NCBI GenBank assembly: GCA_042867185.1
Contig: JBHZQV010000021.1
Location: 26,007 to 90,006, forward strand
Source: Xylophilus sp042867185
GTDB lineage: Bacteria > Pseudomonadota > Gammaproteobacteria > Burkholderiales > Burkholderiaceae_C
Direction: 5' to 3'
Length of the DNA: 64,000 nucleotides
In this document: positions 25,936 to 35,437 of the stretch, one piece after another
Layout: every line of letters begins with the position of its first letter
Numbering within the stretch: position 1 is the first letter of the stretch
Made by a program: the position numbers and the translations under genes
Notes under the pieces: model-generated
What the model was told of the DNA's origin: nothing
Seen by the model: the letters and a program-made list of their open reading frames with translations, nothing else
The model's database searches: none

Positions 25936-26898
25936 ATGGAAACCAAGTGGCTCGAGGATTTCGTCAGCCTGGCCGAGACGCGCAGCTTCAGCCGCTCGGC
26001 CCAGCTTCGGCATGTGACCCAGCCCGCGTTCTCGCGGCGCATCCAGGCACTGGAGGCCTGGGCCGGGGCCGACCTCGTCGACCGCAGCTCGTACCCCACC
26101 CGGCTCACCGCGTCGGGCGAGACGCTGTACGCCCAGTCGCTCGAACTGCTGCAGGCGCTGCAGGCCACCCGCGCGATGCTGCGCGGCCGCGGCACGGCGG
26201 GGCAGGACGTGATCGATTTCGCGGTGCCGCACAGCTTGGCCTTCACCTTCTTCCCGACCTGGATCTCCTCGCTGCGCGAGGGCTTCGGCCCGGTGCGCAG
26301 CCGGCTCCTGGCGCTCAACGTGCACGACGCGGTGCTGCGCCTGATGGAGGGCAGCTGCGACCTGCTGATCGCCTACCACCACAGCGCGCAGCCGGTGCAG
26401 CTCGACGCCTCCCGCTACGAGATGGTGGCCCTCGGAGAGGAAACGGTCGCCCCCTACACCCGGCCCGATGCCGACGGCCAGCCCCTCTTCACCCTGCCCG
26501 GCCGCGCCGGCCAGCCCCTGCCCTACCTGGGCTACGGGCCGGCGGCCTACCTGGGCCGGGTGGTGGAGCGGCTCCTGAAAGACCACGGCAGCGCGATCCA
26601 CCTCGACCGGGTCTACGAGACCGACATGGCCGAAGGCCTGAAAGCGATGGCGCTCGAAGGCCACGGCATCGCCTTCCTGCCGCAGAGCGCGGTGCGGCGC
26701 GAACTGCGCGGCCGGCGGCTGGTGAGTGCCCAGCCGGTCGGCATGCCGCCGCTGGAGGTGACGATGGAGATCCGTGCCTACCGCGAGAAGCCGGTGGTGC
26801 GCAGCGCCGCCTCCGACCGCGCGCCCGCCCGCGGCCGGGCCGCGGCGCACCGTCCCGCCGATGCGCTGTGGGAGTACCTGCAGGCCCCCGCCGCGTGA
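25936..26898 (+). CDS. LysR-family regulator next to gltIJKL
   Basis: A 320-residue LysR-type regulator. The helix-turn-helix is at residues 1-60 ('WLEDFVSLAETRSFSRSAQL', 'VTQPAFSRRIQALEAWAG'), then an effector domain with 'AVPHSLAFTFFPTWISSL'. The C-terminus is lengthened by a basic Arg/Ala-rich tail. It reads in the same direction as the glutamate/aspartate transporter and is separated from it by 343 bp. A T-N11-A palindrome 31 bp past its stop could be its binding site. Regulation of the transporter is plausible but not shown. Confidence 0.9.
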   Translation: METKWLEDFVSLAETRSFSRSAQLRHVTQPAFSRRIQALEAWAGADLVDRSSYPTRLTASGETLYAQSLELLQALQATRAMLRGRGTAGQDVIDFAVPHSLAFTFFPTWISSLREGFGPVRSRLLALNVHDAVLRLMEGSCDLLIAYHHSAQPVQLDASRYEMVALGEETVAPYTRPDADGQPLFTLPGRAGQPLPYLGYGPAAYLGRVVERLLKDHGSAIHLDRVYETDMAEGLKAMALEGHGIAFLPQSAVRRELRGRRLVSAQPVGMPPLEVTMEIRAYREKPVVRSAASDRAPARGRAAAHRPADALWEYLQAPAA

Positions 26899-26929
26899 CA
26901 TGACGGTTCGGAATGAGTTCAGTCGCGTT

Positions 26930-26944
26930 ATGCAACTTTTGCAT
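26930..26944. promoter_or_regulatory. T-N11-A palindrome, possible LysR or activator site
   Basis: ATGCAA-CTT-TTGCAT is a perfect 6-bp inverted repeat meeting the LysR T-N11-A rule. It is about 100 bp upstream of the sigma-54-like promoter, also a typical distance for an enhancer site, so either use is possible. Confidence 0.4.
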
Positions 26945-27042
26945 GTTTCTGCACGCACACGGCATTGGCTTCGAGCGCTGCGCCCCCCTACATTCCGTTC
27001 GCATGCCACCGAAGACGGCAGCGGCTGCTTTCGCCACCATTG

Positions 27043-27056
27043 GGCACGGAGCTTGC
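27043..27056 (+). promoter_or_regulatory. Sigma-54-type promoter of gltI
   Basis: GGGCACG-GAGC-TTGCA matches the sigma-54 consensus TGGCACG-N4-TTGCW at all but one position, with the required GG-N10-GC spacing (GG 27043-27044, GC 27055-27056). Transcription would begin near 27068, about 175 bases before gltI. Nitrogen-linked control of glutamate uptake by RpoN is known in other proteobacteria; no enhancer-binding protein gene is present here. Confidence 0.55.
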
Positions 27057-27241
27057 ATCGGACCGTGGACGGTCCGATGAGGCGTGACGTTTGTCACCGG
27101 CCAGGAAACTTTTGTGAACTGGTGTACGACCGACGCGCACCATCATGCGGCCTCCCTCTCGGGTGTAACCCAGGGCGGCCCCCCCGGAATTCCGTTCTAG
27201 ACTCACCCCTGTTCCACTCGCATGAATTCAAGGAGATTTGC

Positions 27242-28144
27242 ATGAAGAAGCAATTGCTGACGATCGCCGTCCTGGCCACCCTCGCTGGAGGCGCATCGGC
27301 GCAAGCCACCGACACCCTCGCCAAGATCAAGGCGTCGGGCACCATCACCGAAGGTGTGCGCGAATCCTCCGGCCTTTCCTACACCCTGGGCGACGGCAAG
27401 TACACCGGCTTCCACTACGACGTGTGCGCCGCCATCATCAACGACATCCAGAAGAACCTGGGCCTGTCGAAGATCGAGACCAAGTACCAGCCGGTCACCT
27501 CGCAGAACCGCATCCCCCTGGTGCAGAACGGCACGGTCGACCTGGAGTGCGGCTCCACCACCAACAACGCCACCCGTGCCAAGGACGTGTCCTTCGCCGT
27601 GACGACCTACGTCGAAGAAGTCCGCATCGCCACCAAGGCCAACTCGGGCATCAACGGCATCAAGGACCTGACCGGCAAGACGATCGCCACCACGACCGGC
27701 ACCACCTCCGTGCAGACGCTGCGCAAGCACAAGCGCGCCGAGAACGTGCAGTTCAAGGAAGTCTTCGGCAAGGACCATTCCGACAGCTTCCTGCTGCTGG
27801 AATCGGGCCGCGCCGACGCCTTCATCATGGACGGCTCGATCCTCGCGTCGAACATCGCCAAGTCGAAGGCTCCGGCCGACTTCAAGATCGTCGGCGAAGT
27901 GCTGTCGGTTGAGCCGATCGCGATCATGATGCGCAAGGACGACGCCGCCTTCAAGAAGGTGGTCGACGACAGCATCAAGGCCCAGATCGCCTCGGGCGCC
28001 ATGGCCAAGCTCTACGACAAGTGGTTCATGCAGCCGGTGCCTCCTACCAACGTGAAGATCGGCCTGCCGCTGTCGGCCGCCACGAAGGACGCCTGGGCCA
28101 ACCCGAACGACAAGCCGATGGAAGAGTACGCCATCAAGGAATAA
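27242..28144 (+). CDS. gltI: Glutamate/aspartate ABC transporter, periplasmic binding protein
   Basis: A 300-residue solute-binding protein (family 3). A signal peptide of about 20 residues ends at 'GGASAQA'. 'GVRESSGLSYTLGDGKYTGFHYDVC' and 'VDLECGSTTNNATRAKDVSFAVTTY' are characteristic of the GltI type that binds acidic amino acids, including the Arg that holds the substrate alpha-carboxylate. A strong AAGGAG site lies 6 bases before ATG 27242. It is first in the operon with gltJ, gltK and gltL. A strong hairpin after its stop should keep this gene expressed above the rest. Confidence 0.95.
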   Translation: MKKQLLTIAVLATLAGGASAQATDTLAKIKASGTITEGVRESSGLSYTLGDGKYTGFHYDVCAAIINDIQKNLGLSKIETKYQPVTSQNRIPLVQNGTVDLECGSTTNNATRAKDVSFAVTTYVEEVRIATKANSGINGIKDLTGKTIATTTGTTSVQTLRKHKRAENVQFKEVFGKDHSDSFLLLESGRADAFIMDGSILASNIAKSKAPADFKIVGEVLSVEPIAIMMRKDDAAFKKVVDDSIKAQIASGAMAKLYDKWFMQPVPPTNVKIGLPLSAATKDAWANPNDKPMEEYAIKE

Positions 28145-28164
28145 AGCGTACCTGCCGCAAGCGC

Positions 28165-28191
28165 CAACGCCCACCGCCCCGGTGGGCGTTG
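28165..28191 (+). terminator. Intra-operon hairpin between gltI and gltJ
   Basis: CAACGCCCACC-gcccc-GGTGGGCGTTG, an 11-bp perfect stem with a 5-base loop followed by TCTT, 20 bp after gltI. Such hairpins after binding-protein genes stabilise the upstream message or partly terminate it, giving more binding protein than permease. A smaller hairpin (28202-28218) follows. Confidence 0.65.
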
Positions 28192-28273
28192 TCTTGTGGA
28201 GGGCGGGGCACCGCCCCTGCGGCACGGGCCGCGGGCGCTGATCGACATAACAGCTTGAGAAGGAATCCCCATC

Positions 28274-29002
28274 ATGGGATCGAATTGGGATTGGCAGGTA
28301 TTCCTGCAAGACCCTGGAGGCGAGCATCCGACCTACCTCCAGTGGCTGATGTCCGCCTGGGGGTGGACGGTTTCGGTATCGCTGCTGGCGCTGGTGGTGG
28401 CCCTGGTGCTCGGCTTCGCCGTCGGCACCCTGCGCACGCTGCCCGACAACCCGGTGTGGGTGAAGCTCGGCAACGCCTGGGTGGAGCTGTTCCGCAACAT
28501 TCCGCTGCTGGTCCAAATCTTTCTCTGGTACCACGTGGTGCCGGCACTCTTCACGCCGATGCGCAACCTGCCGGGCTTCGTGCTCGTGGTGCTGGCGCTC
28601 GGCTTCTTCACCTCGGCCCGGATCGCGGAGCAGGTGCGCTCGGGCATCCAGGCCCTGCCGCGCGGCCAGCGCTACGCCGGCATGGCGATGGGCTTCACCA
28701 CGCTGCAGTACTACCGCTTCGTGCTGATCCCGCTGGCGTTCCGGATCATCCTGCCGCCGCTCACCAGCGAGACGATGAACATCTTCAAGAACTCGTCGGT
28801 CGCGTTCGCGGTGTCGGTCGCCGAGCTGACGATGTTCGCGATGCAGGTGCAGGAAGAGACCTCGCGCGGCATCGAGGTGTACCTGGCCGTGACCGGCCTC
28901 TACATCGTGTCGGCCTTCACCATCAACCGGGTCATGGCGTACTTCGAGAAGCGGGTGCGCATCCCGGGCTTCGTGGTCGCCGGCGGCGGTGGAGGCCACT
29001 GA
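28274..29002 (+). CDS. gltJ: Glutamate/aspartate ABC transporter permease GltJ
   Basis: A 242-residue inner-membrane permease of the His/Glu/Gln/Arg class. Five hydrophobic segments are visible ('WTVSVSLLALVVALVLGFAV' first). The conserved cytoplasmic loop that contacts the ATPase contains 'EQVRSGIQALPRGQRYAGMAMG' (about 118-140). The N-terminus 'MGSNWDWQVFLQDP' is typical of GltJ. It pairs with GltK to form the channel. The stop codon lies 1 bp before the gltK start. Confidence 0.94.
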   Translation: MGSNWDWQVFLQDPGGEHPTYLQWLMSAWGWTVSVSLLALVVALVLGFAVGTLRTLPDNPVWVKLGNAWVELFRNIPLLVQIFLWYHVVPALFTPMRNLPGFVLVVLALGFFTSARIAEQVRSGIQALPRGQRYAGMAMGFTTLQYYRFVLIPLAFRIILPPLTSETMNIFKNSSVAFAVSVAELTMFAMQVQEETSRGIEVYLAVTGLYIVSAFTINRVMAYFEKRVRIPGFVVAGGGGGH

Positions 29003-29003
29003 C

Positions 29004-29669
29004 ATGAATCTCGACTTCGCCTTCCTCAACTGGGAACTGATCCGCGCCTTCGTCCTGAAGGGCTTCTGGTTCAGCATCGGCCTGACGATCGTCGCCACCA
29101 TCGGCGGCGTGCTGCTCGGCACGGTGCTGGCGCTGATGCGGCTCTCGGGCAAGCAACTGCTCGTCGTGCCCGCCACCCTCTACGTCAACGGCATGCGCAG
29201 CATTCCGCTGGTGATGGTGATCCTGTGGTTCTTCCTGCTGGTGCCCTTCCTGATCGGCCGTCCGATCGGCGCCGAGGTGTCCGCGTACGTGACCTTCATC
29301 GCGTTCGAGGCCGCCTACTTCAGCGAGATCATGCGGGCCGGCATCCAGTCGATCCCGCGCGGCCAGGTGCATGCCGGGCAGGCGGTCGGCATGAGCTACG
29401 GACAGAACATGCGCCTGGTGGTGCTGCCGCAGGCGTTCCGCAACATGCTGCCGGTGCTGCTGACGCAGACCATCATCCTGTTCCAGGACACCTCGCTGGT
29501 CTACGCCATCGGCGCCTACGACATGCTCAAGGGCTTCGAGACCGCCGGCAAGAACTACGGCCGGCCGATCGAGGCCTACCTGACCGCCGCGGTCGTCTAT
29601 TTCGTGATCTGCTTCGCGCTGTCGTGGCTGGTCAAGCGGCTCCACAAGAAAATCGCCATCATCCGTTGA
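29004..29669 (+). CDS. gltK: Glutamate/aspartate ABC transporter permease GltK
   Basis: A 221-residue second permease subunit beginning 'MNLDFAFLNWELI'. The permease EAA-like loop is 'SEIMRAGIQSIPRGQVHAGQAVG' broken across about residues 108-130, followed by 'PQAFRNMLPVLLTQ'. Start 29004 is 1 bp after the gltJ stop; a GTG at 28989 would overlap gltJ and is less likely. It forms the heterodimeric channel with GltJ. Confidence 0.94.
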   Translation: MNLDFAFLNWELIRAFVLKGFWFSIGLTIVATIGGVLLGTVLALMRLSGKQLLVVPATLYVNGMRSIPLVMVILWFFLLVPFLIGRPIGAEVSAYVTFIAFEAAYFSEIMRAGIQSIPRGQVHAGQAVGMSYGQNMRLVVLPQAFRNMLPVLLTQTIILFQDTSLVYAIGAYDMLKGFETAGKNYGRPIEAYLTAAVVYFVICFALSWLVKRLHKKIAIIR

Positions 29670-29683
29670 GCGGAGAGTCAAAC

Positions 29684-30421
<738 letters not shown>

Positions 30422-30436
30422 CCTGCCGCCGTATCC

Positions 30437-30474
30437 GCGAAAGGGCCGCAGCCTCCGTGCCGCGGCCCTTTCGC
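30437..30474 (+). terminator. Terminator of gltIJKL
   Basis: GCGAAAGGGCCGC, 12-base loop, GCGGCCCTTTCGC: a 13-bp perfect stem followed by ATTTCT, 15 bp past the gltL stop. One of the clearest intrinsic terminators in the window. Confidence 0.85.
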
Positions 30475-30784
30475 ATTTCTGCGCCGCGGATCGGCGCGGT
30501 GGCCCGACAACGTGAACTCGCCGGCCCTGCGCAAGCGGGTCACGGCGCTGTATTCGCCCGAGCGGAGGACGTTCATCCAGGACAAGTACAAGGGCGCGCG
30601 GTGGTGCCCGCGTTCTGACCTTTGCGGGCGGCGGGTGCCGCGCGTCGTCGGCGTCGGCCGGTGCCCGCTGTGCCCGGCCCGGCCGACCGGCGGACACTCC
30701 GGCCCGTCCGGAACCCGCCGCGCCGCGACCGCTTTGCCGCATACTGTCGGGCCTCGCCTTACCGGCGCCGCCGGCGCATTTCTC
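30475..30784. other. 310-bp gap before the GAF/PAS/GGDEF gene
   Basis: No recognisable gene or strong promoter. A GTG-initiated reading frame from 30512 runs in frame into the downstream gene. Its first 35 or so codons look coding in base composition (G/C in nearly all third positions), but the protein resembles nothing I know. It may be the remnant of a gene or an overlong start of the GGDEF protein. Confidence 0.4.
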
Positions 30785-32989
30785 ATGGCAGCAGTCTTCC
30801 CCGACAACGAAGCGCAGCGCATCGCCGGGCTGCACGGGTTGCGCATCCTCGACACACCGCCCGAGGCCGACTACGACGACCTGGCCCGGCTCGCCTCCGA
30901 AATCTGCTGCGTGCCGGTGGCGCTCATCACCCTGATCGACTCCGATCGGCAGTGGTTCAAGGCCCGCGTCGGTACCGAGGTCGCCGAGATCCCGCGCGAG
31001 ATCACCTTCTGCAGCCACGCGATCCTCACACCCGACCGCATGATGGTGGTCGAGGACATGCTCCTGGACCCGCGGTTCCGAGACAACCCCCTGGTCACCG
31101 GCCATCCCAAGGTGCGCTTCTACGCCGGCGTGCCGCTGGTGCTGGAGGACGGCACCGCGCTCGGTACCCTCTGCATCGTCGATACCGCCCCGCGCAGCCT
31201 GCCGCCCGCGCAGGCGCGCGCGCTGAAGACCCTGGCGCGGCAGGTGGCGGTGCTGTTCGAACTGCGGCGAAGGGTGGTGCAGGTGGAGCGGCAGTCGGCC
31301 GCGCTGCAGGCGCTGTCGGAACGGCGGCTGGCCGAGCAGCGGCACAGCGCCGAGCGGCTGGAGCTGGTGCTGCGCGGCGGCAATCTCGGCTTCTGGGAGC
31401 TGGACCTGCCGGGCGACCGCTGGACGGTGAATGCGCGGGAGCTGGAACTGCTTGGCTACACCGAGGCCGACGCGCGGCCTGGCCGGCTGCGCTGGCAGAG
31501 CCTGGTGCACCGTGCCGACTGGCGGGCGCTGCGCGCCGCGCTCGACGCGCACCTGGCCGGCGAGCGCGCGTACTTCGCCTGCCAGTACCGGTTGCGCCAC
31601 CGCGCCGGCCACTGGGTATGGGTGCAGGGCCATGCGGTGGTGGTGTCGCGCGACGCGGCCGGACGGCCGGCGTTGATCGTCGGCACCCACATGGACATCA
31701 CCGGCCGTCGCCGCGAGCGGGACGCGCTGGAGCATGCGCGCGACATGCTGGGCCGCACCGGCGCGATGGCCCAGGTCGGCGGCTGGGAACTGGACATGGC
31801 CACCCAGCGTCTGCACTGGTCCGACGAGGTCTACCGTATCCACGAGGTGGAGCGCGGCAGCGACCCGTCGCTCCACGACGCCCTCAATTTCTACCCGCCC
31901 GAGGCCCGGCCGGCCATCGCGGCCGCCGTTGCGCGCGCCGTGGAAGACGGCACACCCTGGGACCTGGAACTGCCCTTCGTCACCGCCCGGGGCCGCCCGC
32001 TGTGGGTGCGCGCCCAGGGCATGGCGGTGCACCGCCGCAACGGGCGCACCACGCTGCTGGCCGGCGCCTTCCAGGACATCACCGACCGCAAGCGGGCCGA
32101 GCTGCGGGTGGCCGAGAGCGAGACCCGGCTGCGCACGATCACCGACAACCTGCCGGTGCTGATCGCCGAGTTCGACACCGAGCAGCGCTTCCGTTTCTGC
32201 AACGCCACCTACCGCGACTGGCTGGGCGCCGATCCCGAAAAGATGCTGGGCCGCACGGTGCAGGAATCGGTCGCGCCCGAATACTTCGAGCGGCGGCGCG
32301 TCTATCTGGACCGGGCGCTGGCGGGCGAGAAGGTGAGCTTCGAGCAGACGCTGGACCTGCCGGTGGGCCTGCGCACGCTGCAGAGCACCTACCTGCCGCA
32401 GCGCGACGCGGAGGGCCGGGTGAGCAGCATCTACGCGCTCACCACCGACATCACCGCGCTCAAGGACACGGAGCGCCTGCTGGATGCGATGGCCCGGACC
32501 GACCTGCTCACCGGCCTGCCCAACCGGCGCCATTTCGACGAACGGCTGGCCGAGGCCGCGGCCCGCAGCCGCCGTACCGGCAGTGCGCTGGCGGTGCTGT
32601 ACCTGGACGTGGACCGTTTCAAGTCGATCAACGACACCCACGGGCATGCCGCCGGCGACGACGTGCTCTGCAGCCTGGCGCAGCGGCTGCGGGCCTGCCT
32701 GCGCGAGACCGACTTGGTGGCGCGCCATGCCGGCGACGAGTTCGCGATCCTGCTGGAGGGCGTCGCGGTGCCGGCGGAGTTGTCGGTGGTGGGGGCCAAG
32801 CTGCTGCAGGCGATGGAGGTGCCCCTGATGGTGCAGGGCGAGCCGCTGACGGTCGGCATCAGCATCGGTGCCACCGTGTACCGGGGCGGAGAGGCCTCGC
32901 CCGACGAACTGCTGCAGCGCGCCGACCGGGCCCTCTACGTGGCCAAGACCGAAGGCCGCGGCCGCTTCCACCTGGGCGAGCGCACCTGA
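30785..32989 (+). CDS. GAF-PAS-PAS-PAS diguanylate cyclase
   Basis: A 734-residue soluble signalling protein. The GAF domain is at about 25-160 ('EITFCSHAIL...VVEDMLLDPRF...FYAGVPL...GTLCIVD' pattern), three PAS/PAC units follow at about 190-325, 325-445 and 450-560 (ends marked by 'GTHMDITGRRRERD', 'GAFQDITDRKRAE', 'ALTTDITALKDTE'), then GGDEF at about 570-730. The active loop reads 'HAGDEFAIL', the functional AGDEF variant, and the I-site 'RETD' is intact, so cyclic-di-GMP synthesis with feedback inhibition is expected. No membrane segments. ATG 30785 begins the usual GAF leader 'FPDNEAQRIAGLHGLRILDT'. Confidence 0.93.
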   Translation: MAAVFPDNEAQRIAGLHGLRILDTPPEADYDDLARLASEICCVPVALITLIDSDRQWFKARVGTEVAEIPREITFCSHAILTPDRMMVVEDMLLDPRFRDNPLVTGHPKVRFYAGVPLVLEDGTALGTLCIVDTAPRSLPPAQARALKTLARQVAVLFELRRRVVQVERQSAALQALSERRLAEQRHSAERLELVLRGGNLGFWELDLPGDRWTVNARELELLGYTEADARPGRLRWQSLVHRADWRALRAALDAHLAGERAYFACQYRLRHRAGHWVWVQGHAVVVSRDAAGRPALIVGTHMDITGRRRERDALEHARDMLGRTGAMAQVGGWELDMATQRLHWSDEVYRIHEVERGSDPSLHDALNFYPPEARPAIAAAVARAVEDGTPWDLELPFVTARGRPLWVRAQGMAVHRRNGRTTLLAGAFQDITDRKRAELRVAESETRLRTITDNLPVLIAEFDTEQRFRFCNATYRDWLGADPEKMLGRTVQESVAPEYFERRRVYLDRALAGEKVSFEQTLDLPVGLRTLQSTYLPQRDAEGRVSSIYALTTDITALKDTERLLDAMARTDLLTGLPNRRHFDERLAEAAARSRRTGSALAVLYLDVDRFKSINDTHGHAAGDDVLCSLAQRLRACLRETDLVARHAGDEFAILLEGVAVPAELSVVGAKLLQAMEVPLMVQGEPLTVGISIGATVYRGGEASPDELLQRADRALYVAKTEGRGRFHLGERT

Positions 32990-33026
32990 TGCGCGCGGGC
33001 GCGGCCGGCCCGGCGCGGCAAACGCC

Positions 33027-34067
33027 TCAGCGCTTGCGTGCGGCGACGGCCTGCTCGGCCTTCGTCACCAGGTCGGTGCCGACCTGCTTCTTCCACTTGT
33101 CGTAGACCGGTTGCGTCGCCTTGGTGAAGGCGTCGTGCTGGGCGGGCGTGAGCTGGGTCACCGTCACCCCCAGGCCGGTCAGTTCCTTGACCAGCGGCTT
33201 GTCGGCCTCGACCAGGCCCTTGCGGGCGATGCCGACCTGCTCCTTGCCGGCATCGACGGCGGCCTGCTTGACGATCTCGCGGTCAGCCGGCGTCCAGCTG
33301 TTCCAGATGTCCTTGTTGACCACGAAGATCAGCGGATCGGCCACGTAGCCCCAGAGCGTCAGGTACTTCTGGCCGACAGTGTGCAGCTTGGCGGCGGTGT
33401 AGACGGCCATCGGGTTCTCCTGGCCGTCGACCGCGCCGCTGGCGAGCGCCGGCTGCGCGTCGGCCCAGCTCATCTGGGTCGGGTTGGCGCCCAGCGCGGT
33501 CATCGTCTCCAGGAACAGCGGCGAGCCGACGACGCGGATCTTCAGCCCCTTCAGGTCGGCCGGCGACTGGATCGCGTGCTTGCCGTTGCTGATCTCGCGA
33601 AAGCCGTTCTCGCCCCAGGCGAGCGGCAGCACGCCGGCCTGGTCGACCGCCTTGAAGATGTCCTGGCCGACCTCGCCCTGCGTCAGCGCGTCGATCGCGG
33701 CGAAGTCGGGCATCAGGAAAGGCAGGGCGAACAGGTTGAGCTGCTTGACCTGGGGCGACCAGTTGATGGTCGAGCCCACCGCCATGTCGATCACGCCCTG
33801 GCGCAGCGCGGTGAACTCGCGCGTCTGGTCGCCCTGCACCAGCGAGGTCCCGGGGTAGAGCTTGATGTTGATCCGGCCCTGGGTGCGCTCCTTGACCAGT
33901 TGGGCCCAGATCTCGCCGCCCTTGCCCCATGGGTAGGCCGGGCCCAGCACCAGCGAGAGCTTGTACTCGGGCTTGTAGTTCACCGGTGCCTGCGCTGCCG
34001 CGCCGAGGGACAGGCCGAGGGCCGAGGCGGCCACTGCGAGGGCCAGGAGGGAACGGCGGAAGGTCAT
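33027..34067 (-). CDS. dctP: TRAP transporter substrate-binding protein
   Basis: A 346-residue DctP-family binding protein. The signal peptide is residues 1-26 ('SLGAAAQA'). 'INIKLYPGTSLVQGDQTREFTALRQGVIDM' (about 67-96) and 'LKGLKIRV' with its conserved Arg, which clamps a carboxylate, are typical. A ribosome-binding site AAGGAGA lies upstream of ATG 34067. It follows dctM after 71 bp on the same strand, so the operon order is dctQ-dctM-dctP. The ligand is probably an organic acid; which one is unknown. Confidence 0.93.
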   Translation of the reverse strand: MTFRRSLLALAVAASALGLSLGAAAQAPVNYKPEYKLSLVLGPAYPWGKGGEIWAQLVKERTQGRINIKLYPGTSLVQGDQTREFTALRQGVIDMAVGSTINWSPQVKQLNLFALPFLMPDFAAIDALTQGEVGQDIFKAVDQAGVLPLAWGENGFREISNGKHAIQSPADLKGLKIRVVGSPLFLETMTALGANPTQMSWADAQPALASGAVDGQENPMAVYTAAKLHTVGQKYLTLWGYVADPLIFVVNKDIWNSWTPADREIVKQAAVDAGKEQVGIARKGLVEADKPLVKELTGLGVTVTQLTPAQHDAFTKATQPVYDKWKKQVGTDLVTKAEQAVAARKR

Positions 34068-34138
34068 GGTGGTGTCTCCTTGGATAAAGCGTCTACGGAA
34101 AACGGAAAACGGAAGCGGACAGAACGGATGGCGGCATC

Positions 34139-35437
34139 TCAATAGCCCAGCCTGCGCGGCAGCCACAGCGCCAGTTCGGGCCAGGCGATCACCGCCACCA
34201 TCACGAGGAACATCGCGAACAGCATCCAGCCGACCCAGCGCACGGTTTCTTCCATGCGCACCTTGGCGATGCGGCAGGACACCATCAGGTTGACCGCCAG
34301 CGGCGGGGTGAACTGGCCCAGCGCCACCTTGAGCGTCAGGATCACGCCGAACCACACCGGGTCCCATCGGTAGAACTGCACGATCGGCCAGAGCAGCGGC
34401 ACGAAGATCAGGAAGATCGAGACGCCGTCGAGGAACATGCCCACCGTGATCAGCAGCAGGATCAGCAGCGCCAGCACGCCGTACTCGCCCAGGCCCGAGG
34501 CGACGATGGCACGGGTGATCGGGTCGATCACGCCGAGGGTGGAGAGCGAGTAGGCGAAGATGCCCGCCAGCGACACCACCAGCAGGATCACGGCCGAGAG
34601 TTCGCCCGATTCGCGCAGGATGACGAACAGGTCGCGCACCCGGATCGTGCGGTGGATGCACATGCCGACGAACAGGCCGTAGAACACCGCGACCACCGCA
34701 GCCTCGGTGGGGGTGAACCAGCCGGCGCGCATGCCGCCCAGGATCAGCACCGGCGCGGCCAGGCCCCACACCGCTTCGCGCAGGCTCTTCCAGAACGCGG
34801 GGCGCGGCATCGTCGCCTCCAGCGCGCCCATGCCGTGCTTGCGGGCCAGCCACACGGCCGGCACGATCAGCGCGATGCCGGCCATCAGGCCCGGCACCAT
34901 GCCGGCGGCGAAGAGGGCCGGCACCGAGGCGCCCGGCACCAGCACCGAATACACGATGAAGGCCACCGACGGCGGGATCAGGATGTCGGTGGCCGCCGCC
35001 GCGCCCACCACGCTGGCCGAGAAGCTGGCCGGGTAGCCGGCCCGCGACATCGCCGCGATCATCACGCCGCCCACCGCCGCCGCGTTGGCCGGGCCCGAGC
35101 CCGAGATGCCGCCGAGGAACATCGCCACCACGATCGCCACCAGCGGCAGCATGCCCGGGCCGCGGCCGACGATCGCGACCGCGAAATTGACCAGCCGCAG
35201 CGCCACGCCCGAGCGGTCGAAGATCGAGCCGACCAGCACGAACATCGGGATCGCCAGCAGCGGGTACTTGCCCAGGCCGGCGTAGAAGTTCTGCGGCACC
35301 GCCATCAGGCCGAACCATTGCGTGTCCAGGTTGGCCAGCGCGATGGCCGCGGTGCCCGCCAGGCCCAGCGCCGCGCCGATCGGCACGCCCGCCAGCATCA
35401 TCAGGATGAAGGCGGTGAAGAGCAGGGTGGCGATCAT
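34139..35437 (-). CDS. dctM: TRAP transporter large permease
   Basis: A 432-residue DctM-type integral membrane subunit with about 12 hydrophobic segments, normal length. Typical signatures are 'GVPIGAALGLAG', 'FLGGISGSGPANAAAVGGVM' and 'DILIPPSVAFIVYSVL', the sodium/substrate-handling regions. Its ATG overlaps the dctQ stop as ATGA. It works with DctQ and DctP in sodium-driven uptake. Confidence 0.95.
   Translation of the reverse strand: MIATLLFTAFILMMLAGVPIGAALGLAGTAAIALANLDTQWFGLMAVPQNFYAGLGKYPLLAIPMFVLVGSIFDRSGVALRLVNFAVAIVGRGPGMLPLVAIVVAMFLGGISGSGPANAAAVGGVMIAAMSRAGYPASFSASVVGAAAATDILIPPSVAFIVYSVLVPGASVPALFAAGMVPGLMAGIALIVPAVWLARKHGMGALEATMPRPAFWKSLREAVWGLAAPVLILGGMRAGWFTPTEAAVVAVFYGLFVGMCIHRTIRVRDLFVILRESGELSAVILLVVSLAGIFAYSLSTLGVIDPITRAIVASGLGEYGVLALLILLLITVGMFLDGVSIFLIFVPLLWPIVQFYRWDPVWFGVILTLKVALGQFTPPLAVNLMVSCRIAKVRMEETVRWVGWMLFAMFLVMVAVIAWPELALWLPRRLGY

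Larger units (their letters stand above)
26899..27241 (+). promoter_or_regulatory. Long leader/promoter region of gltIJKL
   Basis: This 343-bp gap contains no convincing gene. It holds, in order, a palindrome ATGCAA-CTT-TTGCAT (26930-26944), a sigma-54-like promoter (27043-27056), an 8-bp hairpin TCGGACCG-tgga-CGGTCCGA (27058-27077), and a strong ribosome-binding site AAGGAGAT just before gltI. From the predicted start point the leader would be about 175 bases, long enough for post-transcriptional control. Confidence 0.5.
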
